A stretch of 64,000 bases of DNA. Source: Emcibacter sp. SYSU 3D8. Its GTDB lineage: Bacteria > Pseudomonadota > Alphaproteobacteria > SMXS01. Of the stretch, positions 25,480 through 35,872 are shown one piece after another. Within the stretch, counting starts at the first letter, position 1. Every line of letters starts with the position of its first letter. The stretch is taken from the NCBI RefSeq assembly GCF_039655875.1, contig NZ_JBBYXK010000005.1, positions 217,703 to 281,702 of the forward strand. The letters run 5' to 3'. Under the pieces are notes generated by a model. The model was not told the origin of the DNA and did no database searches. It saw nothing but the letters and a program-made list of their open reading frames with translations. Made by a program: the position numbers and the translations under genes.

Positions 25480-27441
25480 TCAGGTCGCCAGTTCGGGCCG
25501 ATCGCGGAATTCTTCCAGCGCTTCGGGATTGGCGAGTGCTTCCTGGTTCTTCACCGGGCGCCCATGCACCAGTTCGCGCACCGCCAGCTCGACGATCTTG
25601 CCGCTCTTGGTGCGGGGGATGTCGCCGACCTGCAGGATGTGGGAAGGCACGTGACGCGGCGTGGTGTTGGAGCGGATCTGAGTCCTGATCCGCTTTTCCA
25701 GCGCCGCATCGAGTACCAGCCCGTCGCGCAGGCGGACAAACAGGACAATGCGGGTATCGTTGTCCCACTCCTGCCCGATCACCAGGGATTCGACGACGTC
25801 GTCGATCTGTTCCACCTGGCGGTAGATCTCGGCCGTGCCGATGCGGACGCCGCCGGCATTCAAGGTGGCGTCGGAGCGGCCATAGATGACGTAGCCGCCA
25901 TGCTCCGTTCGGGCGATGAAATCGCCGTGGCACCAGATGCCGGGAAATTTCTCGAAATAGGCCGCCAGATAACGGGCATCATCCTGATCCTCCCAGAAGC
26001 CCAGCGGCATGGACGGCCAGGGCTTCAGGCAGGTGAGTTCGCCCTTTTGTCCATCGGGTACGGGCATGCCCGTCTCGTCGAGAATGGCCACGGCCATGCC
26101 CAGGCCCGGGGCCTGGATCTCGCCGCGCCAGACCGGCAGGATCGGGCTGCACAGCACGAAGCAGCTCAGCAGGTCGGTCCCGCCCGAAATCGAGGCGAGA
26201 TGCACGTCGGCCTTTATCTTCTCGTAAACGTAATCGTAGCTCTCGGCCACCAGCGGCGACCCGGTCGAGCCGATCATGCGGACAGTGGCGAGACTATGGG
26301 TTTTGGCCGGCTCGATCCCCGCCTTGTGGCAGGCATCGATGAACTTGGCCGAAGTCCCGAACAGGGTCATGCCGGCCTCGTCGGCGAAATCCCACAGGAC
26401 ATTGCCGTCCGGATGAAAGGGCGAGCCGTCATAAAGCAGCAGCGTCGCCTCGCAGGCCAGCGCCGACACCAGCCAGTTCCACATCATCCAGCCACAGGTG
26501 GTGAACCAGAACGCCCGGTCGCCCGCCCGCAGATCGCCGTTGAGGCGATGCTCCTTGAGCTGCTGCAGCAGGGTGCCGCCCTGCCCATGGACAATGCATT
26601 TGGGTACGCCCGTCGTGCCCGACGAGAACATGATGTAGAGCGGGTGATTGAAGGGCAGCTGGGCGAACTCGATCTCGCCGGGCCTGTAAGACGCCAGGAA
26701 CGTGTCGAGGCGCGCCGCCCGAGCGATCGGCGGCATGGCGGCGTCGATATAGGGCACGACGACGGCCATCTCGATGCTCGGCATGCGCGCAAGGATCTCG
26801 GGCAGCTTGTCGAGACATAAGACGGTTTTTCCGCCGTAATAGTAGCCGTCCGCGAGCAACAGCAGCCTGGGCTCGATCTGACCGAACCGGTCGACGACGC
26901 CCTGCACGCCGAAGTCGGGGGACGCCGACGAGAAGATCGCACCGATGCTGTTGGCGGCGAGCATCGCGATGACGGTTTCGGGCATGTTGGGCATATAGGC
27001 GGCGACACGGTCACCCTCGACGATGCCCATGGCCCGCATGGCCTGCGCCATGCGCGACACCTGATCATGCAGGTCGGCCCAGGAAACCTGCCGCTTGAGC
27101 TTGTCCTCGCCTCGAAAGATCAGTGCCGGCGAGGCATCTCGCCGGCGCAGCAGATTCTGGGCGAAACTGAGGCGTGCGTCGGGAAAGAAGGTCGCGCCGG
27201 GCATCGCCGCGCCATCGGCAATAACGCGCTTGCCCCTGGTCTCGGCGATGACACCGCAGAAATCCCAGACCAGCGTCCAGAACTGCTCGGGACACTCGAC
27301 CGACCAGCGCCACAGTGCCTCATAATCCGGCAGGCTCAGGGACCAGCGTGTCTCGGCCTGTCGCATGAACGCGGCGATGTTGCTGCCCGCCACGCGTTCG
27401 GGGGACGGCTGCCAGAGCGGTGCGGTGTCGGCTACCTGCAC
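25480..27441 (-). CDS. aacS: Acetoacetate-CoA ligase
   Basis: 653 residues, the standard length. Activates acetoacetate to acetoacetyl-CoA with ATP. '[20 protein letters not shown]' and '[11 protein letters not shown]'-like N-terminus, A3 '[20 protein letters not shown]', '[12 protein letters not shown]', '[20 protein letters not shown]' and '[20 protein letters not shown]' are diagnostic of AACS. The start is GTG 27441 with AGGAG five bases upstream. It lies eight bases after bdhA, so ketone bodies made or released by BdhA are fed into CoA metabolism here. Confidence 0.94.
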   Translation of the reverse strand: MQVADTAPLWQPSPERVAGSNIAAFMRQAETRWSLSLPDYEALWRWSVECPEQFWTLVWDFCGVIAETRGKRVIADGAAMPGATFFPDARLSFAQNLLRRRDASPALIFRGEDKLKRQVSWADLHDQVSRMAQAMRAMGIVEGDRVAAYMPNMPETVIAMLAANSIGAIFSSASPDFGVQGVVDRFGQIEPRLLLLADGYYYGGKTVLCLDKLPEILARMPSIEMAVVVPYIDAAMPPIARAARLDTFLASYRPGEIEFAQLPFNHPLYIMFSSGTTGVPKCIVHGQGGTLLQQLKEHRLNGDLRAGDRAFWFTTCGWMMWNWLVSALACEATLLLYDGSPFHPDGNVLWDFADEAGMTLFGTSAKFIDACHKAGIEPAKTHSLATVRMIGSTGSPLVAESYDYVYEKIKADVHLASISGGTDLLSCFVLCSPILPVWRGEIQAPGLGMAVAILDETGMPVPDGQKGELTCLKPWPSMPLGFWEDQDDARYLAAYFEKFPGIWCHGDFIARTEHGGYVIYGRSDATLNAGGVRIGTAEIYRQVEQIDDVVESLVIGQEWDNDTRIVLFVRLRDGLVLDAALEKRIRTQIRSNTTPRHVPSHILQVGDIPRTKSGKIVELAVRELVHGRPVKNQEALANPEALEEFRDRPELAT

Positions 27442-27449
27442 GGTGTCTC

Positions 27450-28232
27450 CTATTCCATGAACCAGCCATGGCTGACGATCAGCGACTGGCCTGTCAGCGC
27501 GTTGGAGGGGAAGGCCGCGAAGAACAACGCGACCTCGGCCACATCCTCGGCCGTCGTGAACTGCTTGTCGACGGTGTTGCCGAGCATGATACGACCGACC
27601 ACCTCGTCCTCGGAAATGCCCAGTTCCTTTGCCTGTTCGGGAATCTGCTTGTCGACGAGCGGGGTGCGAACGAAGCCGGGGCAGATCACATTGGCCCGGA
27701 CACCATGCTCGGCGCCGTCCTTGGCAATGACCCGGGCAAGGCCGAGCAGCCCGTGCTTGGCAGTGACATAAGCAGCCTTCAGCGGAGAGGCTTCCTTGGA
27801 ATGGACCGATCCCATGAAGATCACCGACCCGCCACCGCGCGCATACATATGCGGCAAACACGCCCTGGACGTGAGAAACGCCCCGTCCAGATGAATGGCG
27901 AGCATCTTCTTCCAGTCCGCAAACGGGAAGTCTTCGATCTTGTGAACGATCTGGATACCGGCGTTGGACACCAGCACATCGATGCCGCCCCATTGCGCCA
28001 CGATCTGGGCGATGCCGTCGTTGACGACTGTCTCGCTGACTACGTCCATGACGAGGCCCATGGCCTCGCCCGGTCCCATGGCGGTGAGTTGCCGCGCGGT
28101 TACGTTGGCGGACGCCAGATCAAGGTCCGCGATGGCGACCCTGGCGCCCTCCTGCACATAACGCCTGGCGATCGCCTCTCCGATGCCGCGCGCGGCGCCG
28201 GTGACGACACAGACCTTGTCCTTCAGCTGCAC
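27450..28232 (-). CDS. bdhA: 3-hydroxybutyrate dehydrogenase (SDR)
   Basis: 260-residue SDR interconverting (R)-3-hydroxybutyrate and acetoacetate with NAD. Cofactor motif '[20 protein letters not shown]', '[18 protein letters not shown]', catalytic Ser in '[20 protein letters not shown]' with YxxxK, '[20 protein letters not shown]' and C-terminal '[14 protein letters not shown]' are specific to this enzyme. Start chosen as GTG 28232 behind AGGAG at six bases, the same signal as the downstream aacS. Operon with aacS and the patatin-like gene. Confidence 0.95.
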   Translation of the reverse strand: MQLKDKVCVVTGAARGIGEAIARRYVQEGARVAIADLDLASANVTARQLTAMGPGEAMGLVMDVVSETVVNDGIAQIVAQWGGIDVLVSNAGIQIVHKIEDFPFADWKKMLAIHLDGAFLTSRACLPHMYARGGGSVIFMGSVHSKEASPLKAAYVTAKHGLLGLARVIAKDGAEHGVRANVICPGFVRTPLVDKQIPEQAKELGISEDEVVGRIMLGNTVDKQFTTAEDVAEVALFFAAFPSNALTGQSLIVSHGWFME

Positions 28233-28270
28233 GTGTGTCTCCTGCAATGCATGGATACGATGACCATCGT

Positions 28271-29401
28271 TCAGGTTCCGCTCCGCGTCAGGTCGAGCAC
28301 CGTGACGCCCTGCTTCGGTTTGCTGCGTTCGTGCCAGGCCGGGTTGTTGAAGGTACGGCAGACGTCGTCAGCACCGGCCCGCCAGTTTTCCTCGACGGTA
28401 AAGCGCGAGAAATCGACATCCTTCGACCGGGTAAAGTAGTTTTTCCGGCGGTTGATCAGATGGACGATGGTGATCGCCGCGTCACAGCTCAGATCGCTGA
28501 GCAGTCTGGCGTCGGGATCGTCCCGCAGCGGCGGCGGCAGCTTGGCCAGCAACCGGTGGGCGGCGCGGCGAAACTCCTGCCGCGAGGTCGCGACATCCGT
28601 GTTGAGGCGGGTGCGGCTGGAGTAGCGGATGTCCTTCTCGCGCTCGGCCGCATCCAGCAGGGTTTCGGGAATCGGACCCGTGGCGCTGAACAGATCGACC
28701 TGGAAGATCAGCATGTCTTCGCGCAGATCGTGTTCCAGCACATACTCCAGGGGTGTGTTCGAGACCAGACCACCATCCCAGTAGAGTTCACCTTCGATTT
28801 CGACCGGCGGAAAGCCGGGCGGCAGCGCGCCACTGGCCATGATGTGTTCCGGCCCGATCCGCTGACGGGCCGTGTCGAAATAGGCGAAATTTGCCGTGCG
28901 GACATTGACCGCCCCAACACTGAGCCGCATCTCGCCGGCATTGAGCAGGTCGAAGTCCACGAGTTTTTCCAGGGTCGCGCGTAACGGGGCCGTGTCATAG
29001 ACGCTCAGCGCCTCAGGTGCGCCCGCCGGATAGACCGCAAAGGGCGGAAACCGCGGCTTGAAGAAACCAGGCAGCCCGAACAGCGCGGCCCAGGCCGCAG
29101 CAGCGTCGTTGAAGATGGTCCTGGCCTTTACGCCCGGCGCGACCGGTTCGGCCAGCAGCTGGCTGGAGGCCATGTCCCAGAACGTCTTCAGCCGCTCGAC
29201 ACGCCGCTCCGGCGGGTTGCCGGCGATCAGTGCCGCATTGATTGCGCCGATGGAGATGCCGGCAAGCCAGGCCGGTGCGCAGCCGCTTTCGGCCAGTTTT
29301 TCAAATACACCGGCCTGGTAGGCGCCCAGCGCCCCGCCACCCTGAAGCACAAGAACCGTCTTTTCTTCAGGTACCGGTTTCCTGCCTTGGTTCATGGTCA
29401 T
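28271..29401 (-). CDS. Patatin-like phospholipase with DUF3734-type C-terminus
   Basis: 376 residues. Ser-Asp dyad hydrolase: oxyanion '[18 protein letters not shown]', nucleophile '[17 protein letters not shown]' (GxSxG) and Asp in '[16 protein letters not shown]'. The C-terminal half ('[20 protein letters not shown]', 'DLTRSG') fits DUF3734. Genes of this type are commonly next to bdhA, where they are proposed to release hydroxybutyrate from polyester or lipid. No signal peptide. Start at 29401 or 29395; neither has a strong ribosome site. Confidence 0.9.
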   Translation of the reverse strand: MTMNQGRKPVPEEKTVLVLQGGGALGAYQAGVFEKLAESGCAPAWLAGISIGAINAALIAGNPPERRVERLKTFWDMASSQLLAEPVAPGVKARTIFNDAAAAWAALFGLPGFFKPRFPPFAVYPAGAPEALSVYDTAPLRATLEKLVDFDLLNAGEMRLSVGAVNVRTANFAYFDTARQRIGPEHIMASGALPPGFPPVEIEGELYWDGGLVSNTPLEYVLEHDLREDMLIFQVDLFSATGPIPETLLDAAEREKDIRYSSRTRLNTDVATSRQEFRRAAHRLLAKLPPPLRDDPDARLLSDLSCDAAITIVHLINRRKNYFTRSKDVDFSRFTVEENWRAGADDVCRTFNNPAWHERSKPKQGVTVLDLTRSGT

Positions 29402-29581
29402 TAGGTCGGTTGGCCCTTTCCCCTGTGCCAGTCGATTGTGTGCGCTGCAGTATTCCGGCAACCCTGCAAAAAAGGAACGGCTGAGGCGTGGAATTGGCCG
29501 CACGGAATTCCAGGGAGCGGGAAGATCGCTGGCGCCGCGGACGCAGCGATGCTACCCGCATGTCCTGCAGGAGCATGTTCA

Positions 29582-30802
29582 GTGAACGATGGACGACAAC
29601 ATCATGTGGCGGTAATCGGCGCGGGTCCGGCGGGACTCATGGCGGCCGACATACTGAGCGACGCCGGCATGGCCGTTACGATCTACGACCGGATGCCGTC
29701 TCCCGGGCGCAAGCTGCTGATGGCGGGCCGCGGCGGGCTCAACCTTACCCATTCGGAGCCGTTCGATACGTTCGCAACGCGCTATGGCGCGGCCTCCGGC
29801 CGGTTGCGGCCGATCCTCGAGGCATTGCCGCCACCAGCGCTGGTTGCCTGGGCCGAGGGGCTGGGCGAGACGACATTTACCGGATCGAGCGGCCGGGTCT
29901 TTCCAACGGCCATGAAGGCATCGCCCCTGCTGCGCGCCTTGTTGCGGCGACTTGGCGAGCAGGGCGTGACCCTGCGGACGCGGCACGATTGGCTGGGATG
30001 GGATCCATCGGGTGCCCTGCTGTTCCAGACCGGCCAGGCCAAGGTCGCGGTCACGCCCGATGCGACCGTGCTGGCGCTGGGCGGCGCAAGCTGGCCCAAA
30101 TTAGGCTCGGATGGTGGCTGGGCATCCATGCTTGCCGCACGGAACGTGGCGCTGACGCCGTTCGCACCGTCCAATTGCGGGTACGATGTCGACTGGAGCG
30201 AACCTTTCCGGACACGCTTCGCCGGCGCACCGTTGAAAGGCATTGCCATTACCTATGGCGATCACACCGTACGCGGCGAGGCCATCATTACCGCGTATGG
30301 CATCGAGGGCGGCGCGGTCTACGCGCTGGGTCCAGGGCCGCGCGATGCCCTGTCCGCGGGCCGCGATGTAATGCTGCAAATCGATCTGCGACCGGACATG
30401 ACCGCCGACCGGTTGAGGGACAGGCTGGCGCGTCCGGCCGGCAGCCAGTCGCTGTCCAATTTCCTGCGCAAGGCAGTCAAGCTGTCGCCCCTTGCCATCA
30501 ACCTGATGCGCGAAGCCGGGCCCCTGCCCACCGGACCGGCTTCGCTTGCCGCGCTGATCAAGGCCGTGCCGGTGACCTTGAGCGGGACACAACCCATCGA
30601 CCGGGCGATCTCCACCGCGGGCGGCATTCGGCTCGACGCGCTGGACGACACGATGATGCTCCGCGCCCTGCCCGGCGTGTTCGCGGCCGGCGAGATGCTG
30701 GACTGGGAGGCGCCGACCGGCGGCTACCTGTTGCAGGCTTGCTTCGCCACCGGCGCCGCAGCCGCCAAGGGTGTACAGGCATGGATCGCCGGCCAGTCCT
30801 GA
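29582..30802 (+). CDS. HI0933-family (BaiN-like) flavoprotein
   Basis: 406-residue FAD/NAD(P)-binding protein. 'VAVIGAGPAGLMAADILSDA' binds FAD, followed by 'SPGRKLLMAGRGGLNLTHSE', the family hallmark, and a C-terminal 'GVFAAGEMLDWEAPTGGYLL' with 'QACFATG'. Start is GTG 29582 with AGGAG eight bases before it; longer in-frame starts add a non-conserved leader. Function in the family is mostly undefined. Divergent from the patatin gene. Confidence 0.9.
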   Translation: MNDGRQHHVAVIGAGPAGLMAADILSDAGMAVTIYDRMPSPGRKLLMAGRGGLNLTHSEPFDTFATRYGAASGRLRPILEALPPPALVAWAEGLGETTFTGSSGRVFPTAMKASPLLRALLRRLGEQGVTLRTRHDWLGWDPSGALLFQTGQAKVAVTPDATVLALGGASWPKLGSDGGWASMLAARNVALTPFAPSNCGYDVDWSEPFRTRFAGAPLKGIAITYGDHTVRGEAIITAYGIEGGAVYALGPGPRDALSAGRDVMLQIDLRPDMTADRLRDRLARPAGSQSLSNFLRKAVKLSPLAINLMREAGPLPTGPASLAALIKAVPVTLSGTQPIDRAISTAGGIRLDALDDTMMLRALPGVFAAGEMLDWEAPTGGYLLQACFATGAAAAKGVQAWIAGQS

Positions 30803-30906
30803 TCCACCGCTGCAGCAGCGGTTCGAACCCAGTCATTTGATTTGGCGGGCCGCCGAAGCTCGGGCATGATTCGGGCACACTCAAGCGGGAGGTATCGCGG
30901 ACAGAC

Positions 30907-31656
30907 ATGGCCGAAAACCAAACGCAGCGGCTCAGCCTCGCTGTCCTCATCGATGCGGAAAACGCCTCGCCCAAGATCGCCAACGGGCTGTTCGAGGAAA
31001 TCGCCAGGATCGGCGATGCCAATGTGCGGCGCATTTACGGCGACTTTTCTCACCCGGGAACGAGCGGCTGGAGAGAAATCCTGTCCAAGCATGCGATCAG
31101 CCCCCGGCAGAATTTCCCCAGCACCAAGGGAAAGAATTCCAGCGACATCGAGCTGGTCATCGACGCGATGGACCTGCTGCACAGCGGCCGGGTTGACGGA
31201 TTCTGCCTGGTTTCGTCCGACAGTGACTTCACCGGACTGGCCAAGCGTATCCGGGAACAGGGACAGCAGGTAATCGGCTTTGGCGAGCAGAAGACGCCGG
31301 AAAGCCTGCGTCAGGCATGCCACCGATTCATCTACACGGAAAATCTGGGCGCCACGGCGGAGACCACTGGCGGAACGGACGCGCCCTCGCCGACACCAAT
31401 GCAATCCCAGAAAGCCAGCGCGCTGTTGAGGAACGTGGTCTCGCAGATCGAGAGCGAGGACGGCTGGGTGCATCTTGGCCAGCTGGGTAACGTGCTACGC
31501 AGCATCCATCCGGATTTCGACGAACGCAGTTACGGCTTTCGCAAGCTCAGCGACCTGCTCAAGTCGACGGGACAGTTCGACATCGAACAACCCGATGGCG
31601 GCGGATGGCGCGTCCGCATCAAACCGGCCGGCAAGACTCGCAGAAAAGCCAAATAA
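30907..31656 (+). CDS. NYN-domain ribonuclease-like protein with OST-HTH/LOTUS domain
   Basis: 249 residues. N-terminal PIN-like NYN domain (about 10-145): 'LAVLIDAENASPKIANGLFE', 'KNSSDIELVIDAMDLLHSGR' and 'GFCLVSSDSDFTGLAKRIRE' supply the acidic metal site. C-terminal OST-HTH domain (about 165-240): 'LLRNVVSQIESEDGWVHLGQ', 'YGFRKLSDLLKSTGQFDI', an RNA-binding fold. Basic tail 'KTRRKAK'. Predicted RNA-processing or decay enzyme in the cytoplasm. It stands alone on this strand; the next gene is convergent four bases away. Confidence 0.9.
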   Translation: MAENQTQRLSLAVLIDAENASPKIANGLFEEIARIGDANVRRIYGDFSHPGTSGWREILSKHAISPRQNFPSTKGKNSSDIELVIDAMDLLHSGRVDGFCLVSSDSDFTGLAKRIREQGQQVIGFGEQKTPESLRQACHRFIYTENLGATAETTGGTDAPSPTPMQSQKASALLRNVVSQIESEDGWVHLGQLGNVLRSIHPDFDERSYGFRKLSDLLKSTGQFDIEQPDGGGWRVRIKPAGKTRRKAK

Positions 31657-31660
31657 GCGG

Positions 31661-32650
31661 CTAACCGCGGGCCTGGGCGTCCTTGTTGATTACCCGCACC
31701 GGCCGTCCCGCCGCGAATGCCGCGATCGCCTCCGGCATGTCACCGTAGAACGCCGCCAGGGTCTCACGGGTCACGTAACCCAGATGCGGCGTGACGGTGA
31801 CATTGTCCATGCCCCGGAAGGGATGGTCGGCCGGCGGCGGCTCGCGGTCGAAGACATCGAGGCCGGCACCGGCGATGCGGCGGTTATTCAGTACATCGAT
31901 CAACGCCGACTGATCGACGATCGGCCCCCGCGAGGTGTTGATGAGATAGGCGCCAGGCTTCATCAGGCCCAACTCGCGGGCGCTGACCAGGCCACGGGTG
32001 CGCTCGCTGAGCTGAACGTGGATGGAAACGATGTCGGCGCGCCGGAAAAGTTCGTCTTTCCCGACCCGGGACGCGCCGCAGGCCGCAGCAGTCTCGTCTG
32101 TCAGGTTCTGGCTCCAGGCGATGACCGGCATGTCGAACGCGCGGGCATAGTGCGCCATGCGCTTGCCGACGCGGCCAAGGCCCAGCAAACCCAGTGTGCG
32201 CCCTGCCAGGATGATGCCTGCGGTCGACTGCCAGCCGCCGTCATGCATGGTGCGTGATTCGCGCGTCATGTGCCGGACGGTCGCGATCATCAGGCCCCAG
32301 GCCAGTTCGGGCGTGGCGTTCGATGTGTTCGCGAAGGCCGGACTGCCGAAGTCCGGATGGATGACCAGCACGCCATGGTCTGTGGCGGCCTGCATGTCCA
32401 GATTGGCGAGCCCCATGCCGACGATGGTGATGAGCCTGAGCCTGGGCAGGCGCTCGATCAGGGTACGCGGCAGGGCCATGCGCTCGCGGACCGTACACAG
32501 CACATCGAAGGGCTGCAGCAGGGTCGCCGCCTCGTCCTCGGACAGATGCCGGTCGAACACGGTCAATTCGGCGACGCCGTCAAGCGACGACCAGTCCGCC
32601 ACGTCAAGCGCCGCGCGGGCGTAATCGTCGAGGATCGCGACCTTCAACAT
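31661..32650 (-). CDS. D-2-hydroxyacid dehydrogenase
   Basis: 329 residues. 'TLGLLGLGRVGKRMAHYARA' binds NAD. Catalytic Arg in 'YLINTSRGPIVDQSALIDVL', Glu in 'GLDVFDREPPP' and His in 'VTVTPHLGYVTRETLAAFYG'. The sequence group resembles phosphoglycerate or hydroxypyruvate dehydrogenase-like enzymes without an ACT domain. It is the last gene of a minus-strand run efp, Gfo/Idh, SnoaL-like, dehydrogenase. Substrate unknown. Confidence 0.9.
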   Translation of the reverse strand: MLKVAILDDYARAALDVADWSSLDGVAELTVFDRHLSEDEAATLLQPFDVLCTVRERMALPRTLIERLPRLRLITIVGMGLANLDMQAATDHGVLVIHPDFGSPAFANTSNATPELAWGLMIATVRHMTRESRTMHDGGWQSTAGIILAGRTLGLLGLGRVGKRMAHYARAFDMPVIAWSQNLTDETAAACGASRVGKDELFRRADIVSIHVQLSERTRGLVSARELGLMKPGAYLINTSRGPIVDQSALIDVLNNRRIAGAGLDVFDREPPPADHPFRGMDNVTVTPHLGYVTRETLAAFYGDMPEAIAAFAAGRPVRVINKDAQARG

Positions 32651-32662
32651 GGCGTGACCCCG

Positions 32663-33076
32663 TCAGGCCGAGTGCAGGCTGGTGTAGGTGCGCGACAGGA
32701 AAAGCCAGCGCCCCTCCCGCTTGACATAAGTGTCGTCATAGCGACCGGTATCGGTGCGTGTCTTGCCGTCCGGCCAGATGATGAATTCCCGTGGATAGGC
32801 CCGGCCGGTCGCTGTATCGCCATTGATGGTGACCGCGCCGAGCATGGATGTGGCAACCATGGGCGGAAGGCTGTCCATGGCAGCGCGCCATGCTTTAACG
32901 ATGGCGTCGCGCCCGACCACATGCTCCATGCCGGGAATGGCCGACAACTCCCACACGCCGTCCTCGGCCCACAGCGCGCTCCACGCTTGCGCGTCGTTGC
33001 ATGTCACCGCGTCGGCATAGGCCGCCACCAGTTCGTGAATCGCCAACCGGTCGTCCACCGGTCCCTCAAACGCCAT
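32663..33076 (-). CDS. SnoaL/NTF2-fold protein
   Basis: 137-residue single-domain protein of the cone-shaped SnoaL-like fold: 'HELVAAYADAVTCNDAQAWS', 'LWAEDGVWELSA' and 'TDTGRYDDTYVKREGRWLFL' then 'SRTYTSL'. Members include isomerases, hydratases and unknown proteins. It lies 12 bases before the dehydrogenase and 31 bases after the Gfo/Idh gene, suggesting cotranscription. Confidence 0.82.
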   Translation of the reverse strand: MAFEGPVDDRLAIHELVAAYADAVTCNDAQAWSALWAEDGVWELSAIPGMEHVVGRDAIVKAWRAAMDSLPPMVATSMLGAVTINGDTATGRAYPREFIIWPDGKTRTDTGRYDDTYVKREGRWLFLSRTYTSLHSA

Positions 33077-33107
33077 GCCGTCCTCCCCAGTCCAGTGCGT
33101 TGGATCA

Positions 33108-34097
33108 TCAGGTGCCGCGCGGTTTCATCCCCGCAGCACGGTATACGTCGTCGATCACCCGCATATTGGCGATGCCTTCCTCGGCGGTGGTGAGGACGGG
33201 CGTTCCCTCGCGGACATTGGCGGCGAAAGCAAGCGCCTGCCAGTCATAGGTCGCGCGGGAATGTGGCGCCTCTACGGTCCTCACGCCGTCGATCTCCAGT
33301 TCGATACCGCCGCCCCTGGACGGATGCACGGGATTCTCGAGAATCATGCGGCCGCGCTCGCCGGTAATCACGGCGCGGATGATGAAATCGTCCGCGTCGT
33401 AGTTCAGCGACAAATCCATGCGGCCGATACAGCCGCCAGGAAAGCGCATCTCGGCCTTCATGGTGCCGTCGATACCGGGCTTGAATTCGGTGGCCACGGC
33501 TTTGGCAATCGCCGGTTCGCCGCCCACAAAGCGCAGGAAGCTGATGGCGTAATAGCCCAGGTCCATGGTCGCGCCGCCCGACAGAACGGTGCTGAACCGG
33601 ATGTCATCGGCGGTGAAATACTTGCCGGGCACCAGGAAGGTGAATTCGATCTCGCGCAGCGCACCCAGCGTGCCGGCGTCGACGATCTCCTTCGTGCGCG
33701 GGCTCTGCGGATGGTAGAGCCAGTGCACGGCCTCGACCAGCAGGCCGCCAGTGCGCGCCGCAGCCTCGGCCATGATCCGCGCTTCGGCCTCATTCGAGGC
33801 AAGCGGCTTCTCGCACAGCACTGCCTTGCCGGCCTCCAGCGCCTTTACCGTCCACTCGCAGTGAAGCGAATTGGGCAGCGCCACATAGATCGCCTCGATG
33901 TCCGGATCGTCCAGCAAAGCCTGATAGGTATCGCCGCGCGGAATACCGTTCTCGGCGGCGTATTCACCGGCACGGGCCGCGTCGCGGGCGCCGACGGCGA
34001 CGATCTCGATGCCGCCGACCCGCGAAACCGGCGCGAACAGACCGTATTTCGCAATGGCCCCCGCTCCAAGAACGCCGAGACGGACGGGCGCGGTCAT
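33108..34097 (-). CDS. Gfo/Idh/MocA-family oxidoreductase
   Basis: 329 residues. 'VRLGVLGAGAIAKYGLFAPV' binds NAD(P); the catalytic Lys is in 'AVLCEKPLASNEAEARIMAE'; the C-terminal barrel begins with 'GALREIEFTF' and holds 'LSGGATMDLGYYAISFLRFV'. These enzymes oxidise or reduce sugars, inositol or related diols. It starts four bases downstream of efp, so the two may be cotranscribed although functionally unrelated. Confidence 0.9.
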   Translation of the reverse strand: MTAPVRLGVLGAGAIAKYGLFAPVSRVGGIEIVAVGARDAARAGEYAAENGIPRGDTYQALLDDPDIEAIYVALPNSLHCEWTVKALEAGKAVLCEKPLASNEAEARIMAEAAARTGGLLVEAVHWLYHPQSPRTKEIVDAGTLGALREIEFTFLVPGKYFTADDIRFSTVLSGGATMDLGYYAISFLRFVGGEPAIAKAVATEFKPGIDGTMKAEMRFPGGCIGRMDLSLNYDADDFIIRAVITGERGRMILENPVHPSRGGGIELEIDGVRTVEAPHSRATYDWQALAFAANVREGTPVLTTAEEGIANMRVIDDVYRAAGMKPRGT

Positions 34098-34101
34098 GGG
34101 A

Positions 34102-34671
34102 CTAGTCCTTCGCCCGTTCCACGTAGGAACCGTCCTGGGTCATGATCACCACCCGCGTGCCGGCGGCAATGTGCGGCGGCACGTTGGTGCGAACGCCGTT
34201 CGACAGCACAGCCGGCTTGTAGGACGACGACGCGGTCTGGCCCTTGACCGCCGGCTCGGTCTCGGCGATCTCGAGCACGACGCGGGCCGGCACCTCGGCG
34301 GCGATGGCATTGCCTTCGAAGGTTTTCAGGATGCAGACCATGCCTTCCTGGAGATAGACGGCCTGGTCGCCCATCAGATCCTTGGACACCACGACCTGGT
34401 CGTAGGTTTCGGGATTCATGAAGTGGAAGCCTTCGCCGTCCTCGTAAAGATAGGTGAAATCGCTGTCCTCGACAAAGGCGCGCTCGACCTGTTCGGTGGT
34501 GCGGTAACGCTCGGACACCTTGGTGCCGTCGGAGATGCGGCGCATGTCGACCTGGGTGACCGAAGCGCCCTTGCCCGGGTGGATGTTGTCGGCGGTCAGC
34601 ACAACATAGAGCTTGCCGTCGACCTCGAGCACGTTGCCCTTGCGAATCTGGGAGGCAATAACCTTGACCAT
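34102..34671 (-). CDS. efp: Translation elongation factor P
   Basis: 189 residues, the family length. Rescues ribosomes stalled on polyproline. Domain I loop carries the modifiable Lys in '[18 protein letters not shown]', preceded by '[17 protein letters not shown]'. OB domains follow, ending '[15 protein letters not shown]'. epmA and epmB, the beta-lysylation enzymes, are encoded divergently 130 bases away, which supports Lys modification of the (R)-beta-lysyl type rather than rhamnosylation. Confidence 0.97.
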   Translation of the reverse strand: MVKVIASQIRKGNVLEVDGKLYVVLTADNIHPGKGASVTQVDMRRISDGTKVSERYRTTEQVERAFVEDSDFTYLYEDGEGFHFMNPETYDQVVVSKDLMGDQAVYLQEGMVCILKTFEGNAIAAEVPARVVLEIAETEPAVKGQTASSSYKPAVLSNGVRTNVPPHIAAGTRVVIMTQDGSYVERAKD

Positions 34672-34801
34672 GTCTGATCCTTGTCCAGGAAGTGGCGCGG
34701 CGGCCGCTTGGGACGCACCTGCCGAGAAGTTGGTTTTTCAGGGCCGCATTTAGCCTATGTTGGCGCAAATCGCCAGCCTGACCTTACGGAGCCGCCACCG
34801 A

Positions 34802-35872
34802 GTGCCGCCGAAAACCGCCAATCCTGCCGTCTCTCCCTGGTGGACGCCACATGTCCATGCGGACCGGCGCGGCTTTCTGCTGGCGCGTGGACGCATCCAG
34901 TCGGCCTTGCGCGGGTTCTTCGCGGAACGGGATTTCATCGAGGTCGATCCGGCGTCCTTGCAGGTATCGCCGGGCAACGAGGCGCATCTGCACGGTTTCG
35001 CAACAATGGCGGTCGGTCCTGACGGATCGGCGCTGCCGCTGTACCTTCACACCTCGCCGGAGTTCGCCTGCAAGAAGCTGCTGGCCGCGGGCGAGCGGCG
35101 GATCGCGTGCTTCGCCCACGTCTACCGCAACAGGGAACGCGGGCCGCTGCACCATCCCGAGTTCACCATGCTGGAATGGTACCGCGTGGACGAGAGCTAC
35201 GAGGCCCTGATGGATGATTGCGCAACCATGCTGGCGCTGACCGCGGAGGCGGCGGGCAACCCGCAATTGACCTACCGGGGCAGATACGCCGATCCGTTCC
35301 AGAAGCCCGAGAGGCTGTCCGTGGCCGAGGCGTTCGAGCAATTTGCCTCGATCGATCTGCTGGGTTCGGTCAACGAGTCGGGCGAGACCGACTTCGATCA
35401 TCTGGCGGCCCAATCGCGCCGTGCCGGTATCCGGGTCGCCGACGGCGATGTCTGGGCCGATCTGTACAGCCGGGTGCTGGTCGAGAAGATCGAGCCGAAC
35501 ATGGGCATCGGCCGCGCGACGATCCTGGACCATTATCCGGTGTCGGAGGCCGCGCTGGCGCGCGCATCGGCCATGGATGCGCGGGTCGCCGAGCGCTTCG
35601 AGCTTTATGCCTGCGGCGTCGAGCTGGCGAACGCCTTTGGCGAGTTGCGCGATCCGGCCGAGCAACGCCGGCGGTTCGAGATCGAGATGGCCGAGAAAGC
35701 GCGGGTCTATGGCGAACGCTATCCGCTGGACGAGGATTTCCTGGCAGCACTGGCACTGATGCCGGAGGCGAGCGGGATTGCGCTGGGATTCGACCGGCTG
35801 GTGATGCTGGCGACCGGCGCATCCCGCATCGAACAGGTGCTGTGGGCGCCGGTGGCGGAGGCCGTGTCGTGA
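34802..35872 (+). CDS. epmA: EF-P lysyltransferase EpmA
   Basis: Class II lysyl-tRNA synthetase-like enzyme lacking the anticodon domain; activates (R)-beta-lysine and attaches it to EF-P. 356 residues from GTG 34802 (GGAG ten bases upstream); an ATG at 34757 is the alternative start. Motif 2 region 'CFAHVYRNRERGPLHHPEF', 'TMLEWYRVDESYEALM' and C-terminal motif 3 'SGIALGFDRLVMLATGAS'. The stop overlaps the epmB start (GTGA), so both are made together. Confidence 0.94.
   Translation: MPPKTANPAVSPWWTPHVHADRRGFLLARGRIQSALRGFFAERDFIEVDPASLQVSPGNEAHLHGFATMAVGPDGSALPLYLHTSPEFACKKLLAAGERRIACFAHVYRNRERGPLHHPEFTMLEWYRVDESYEALMDDCATMLALTAEAAGNPQLTYRGRYADPFQKPERLSVAEAFEQFASIDLLGSVNESGETDFDHLAAQSRRAGIRVADGDVWADLYSRVLVEKIEPNMGIGRATILDHYPVSEAALARASAMDARVAERFELYACGVELANAFGELRDPAEQRRRFEIEMAEKARVYGERYPLDEDFLAALALMPEASGIALGFDRLVMLATGASRIEQVLWAPVAEAVS

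Noticed and set aside
25480..27993. 837-residue version of the acetoacetate-CoA ligase
   Set aside because: The first 184 residues are bdhA read in another frame; GTG 27441 with AGGAG is the real start.
30815..30840. GGTTCGAACCC resembling a tRNA T-loop
   Set aside because: No matching T-stem, acceptor stem or anticodon arm around it; the upstream sequence is the end of the HI0933-family gene.
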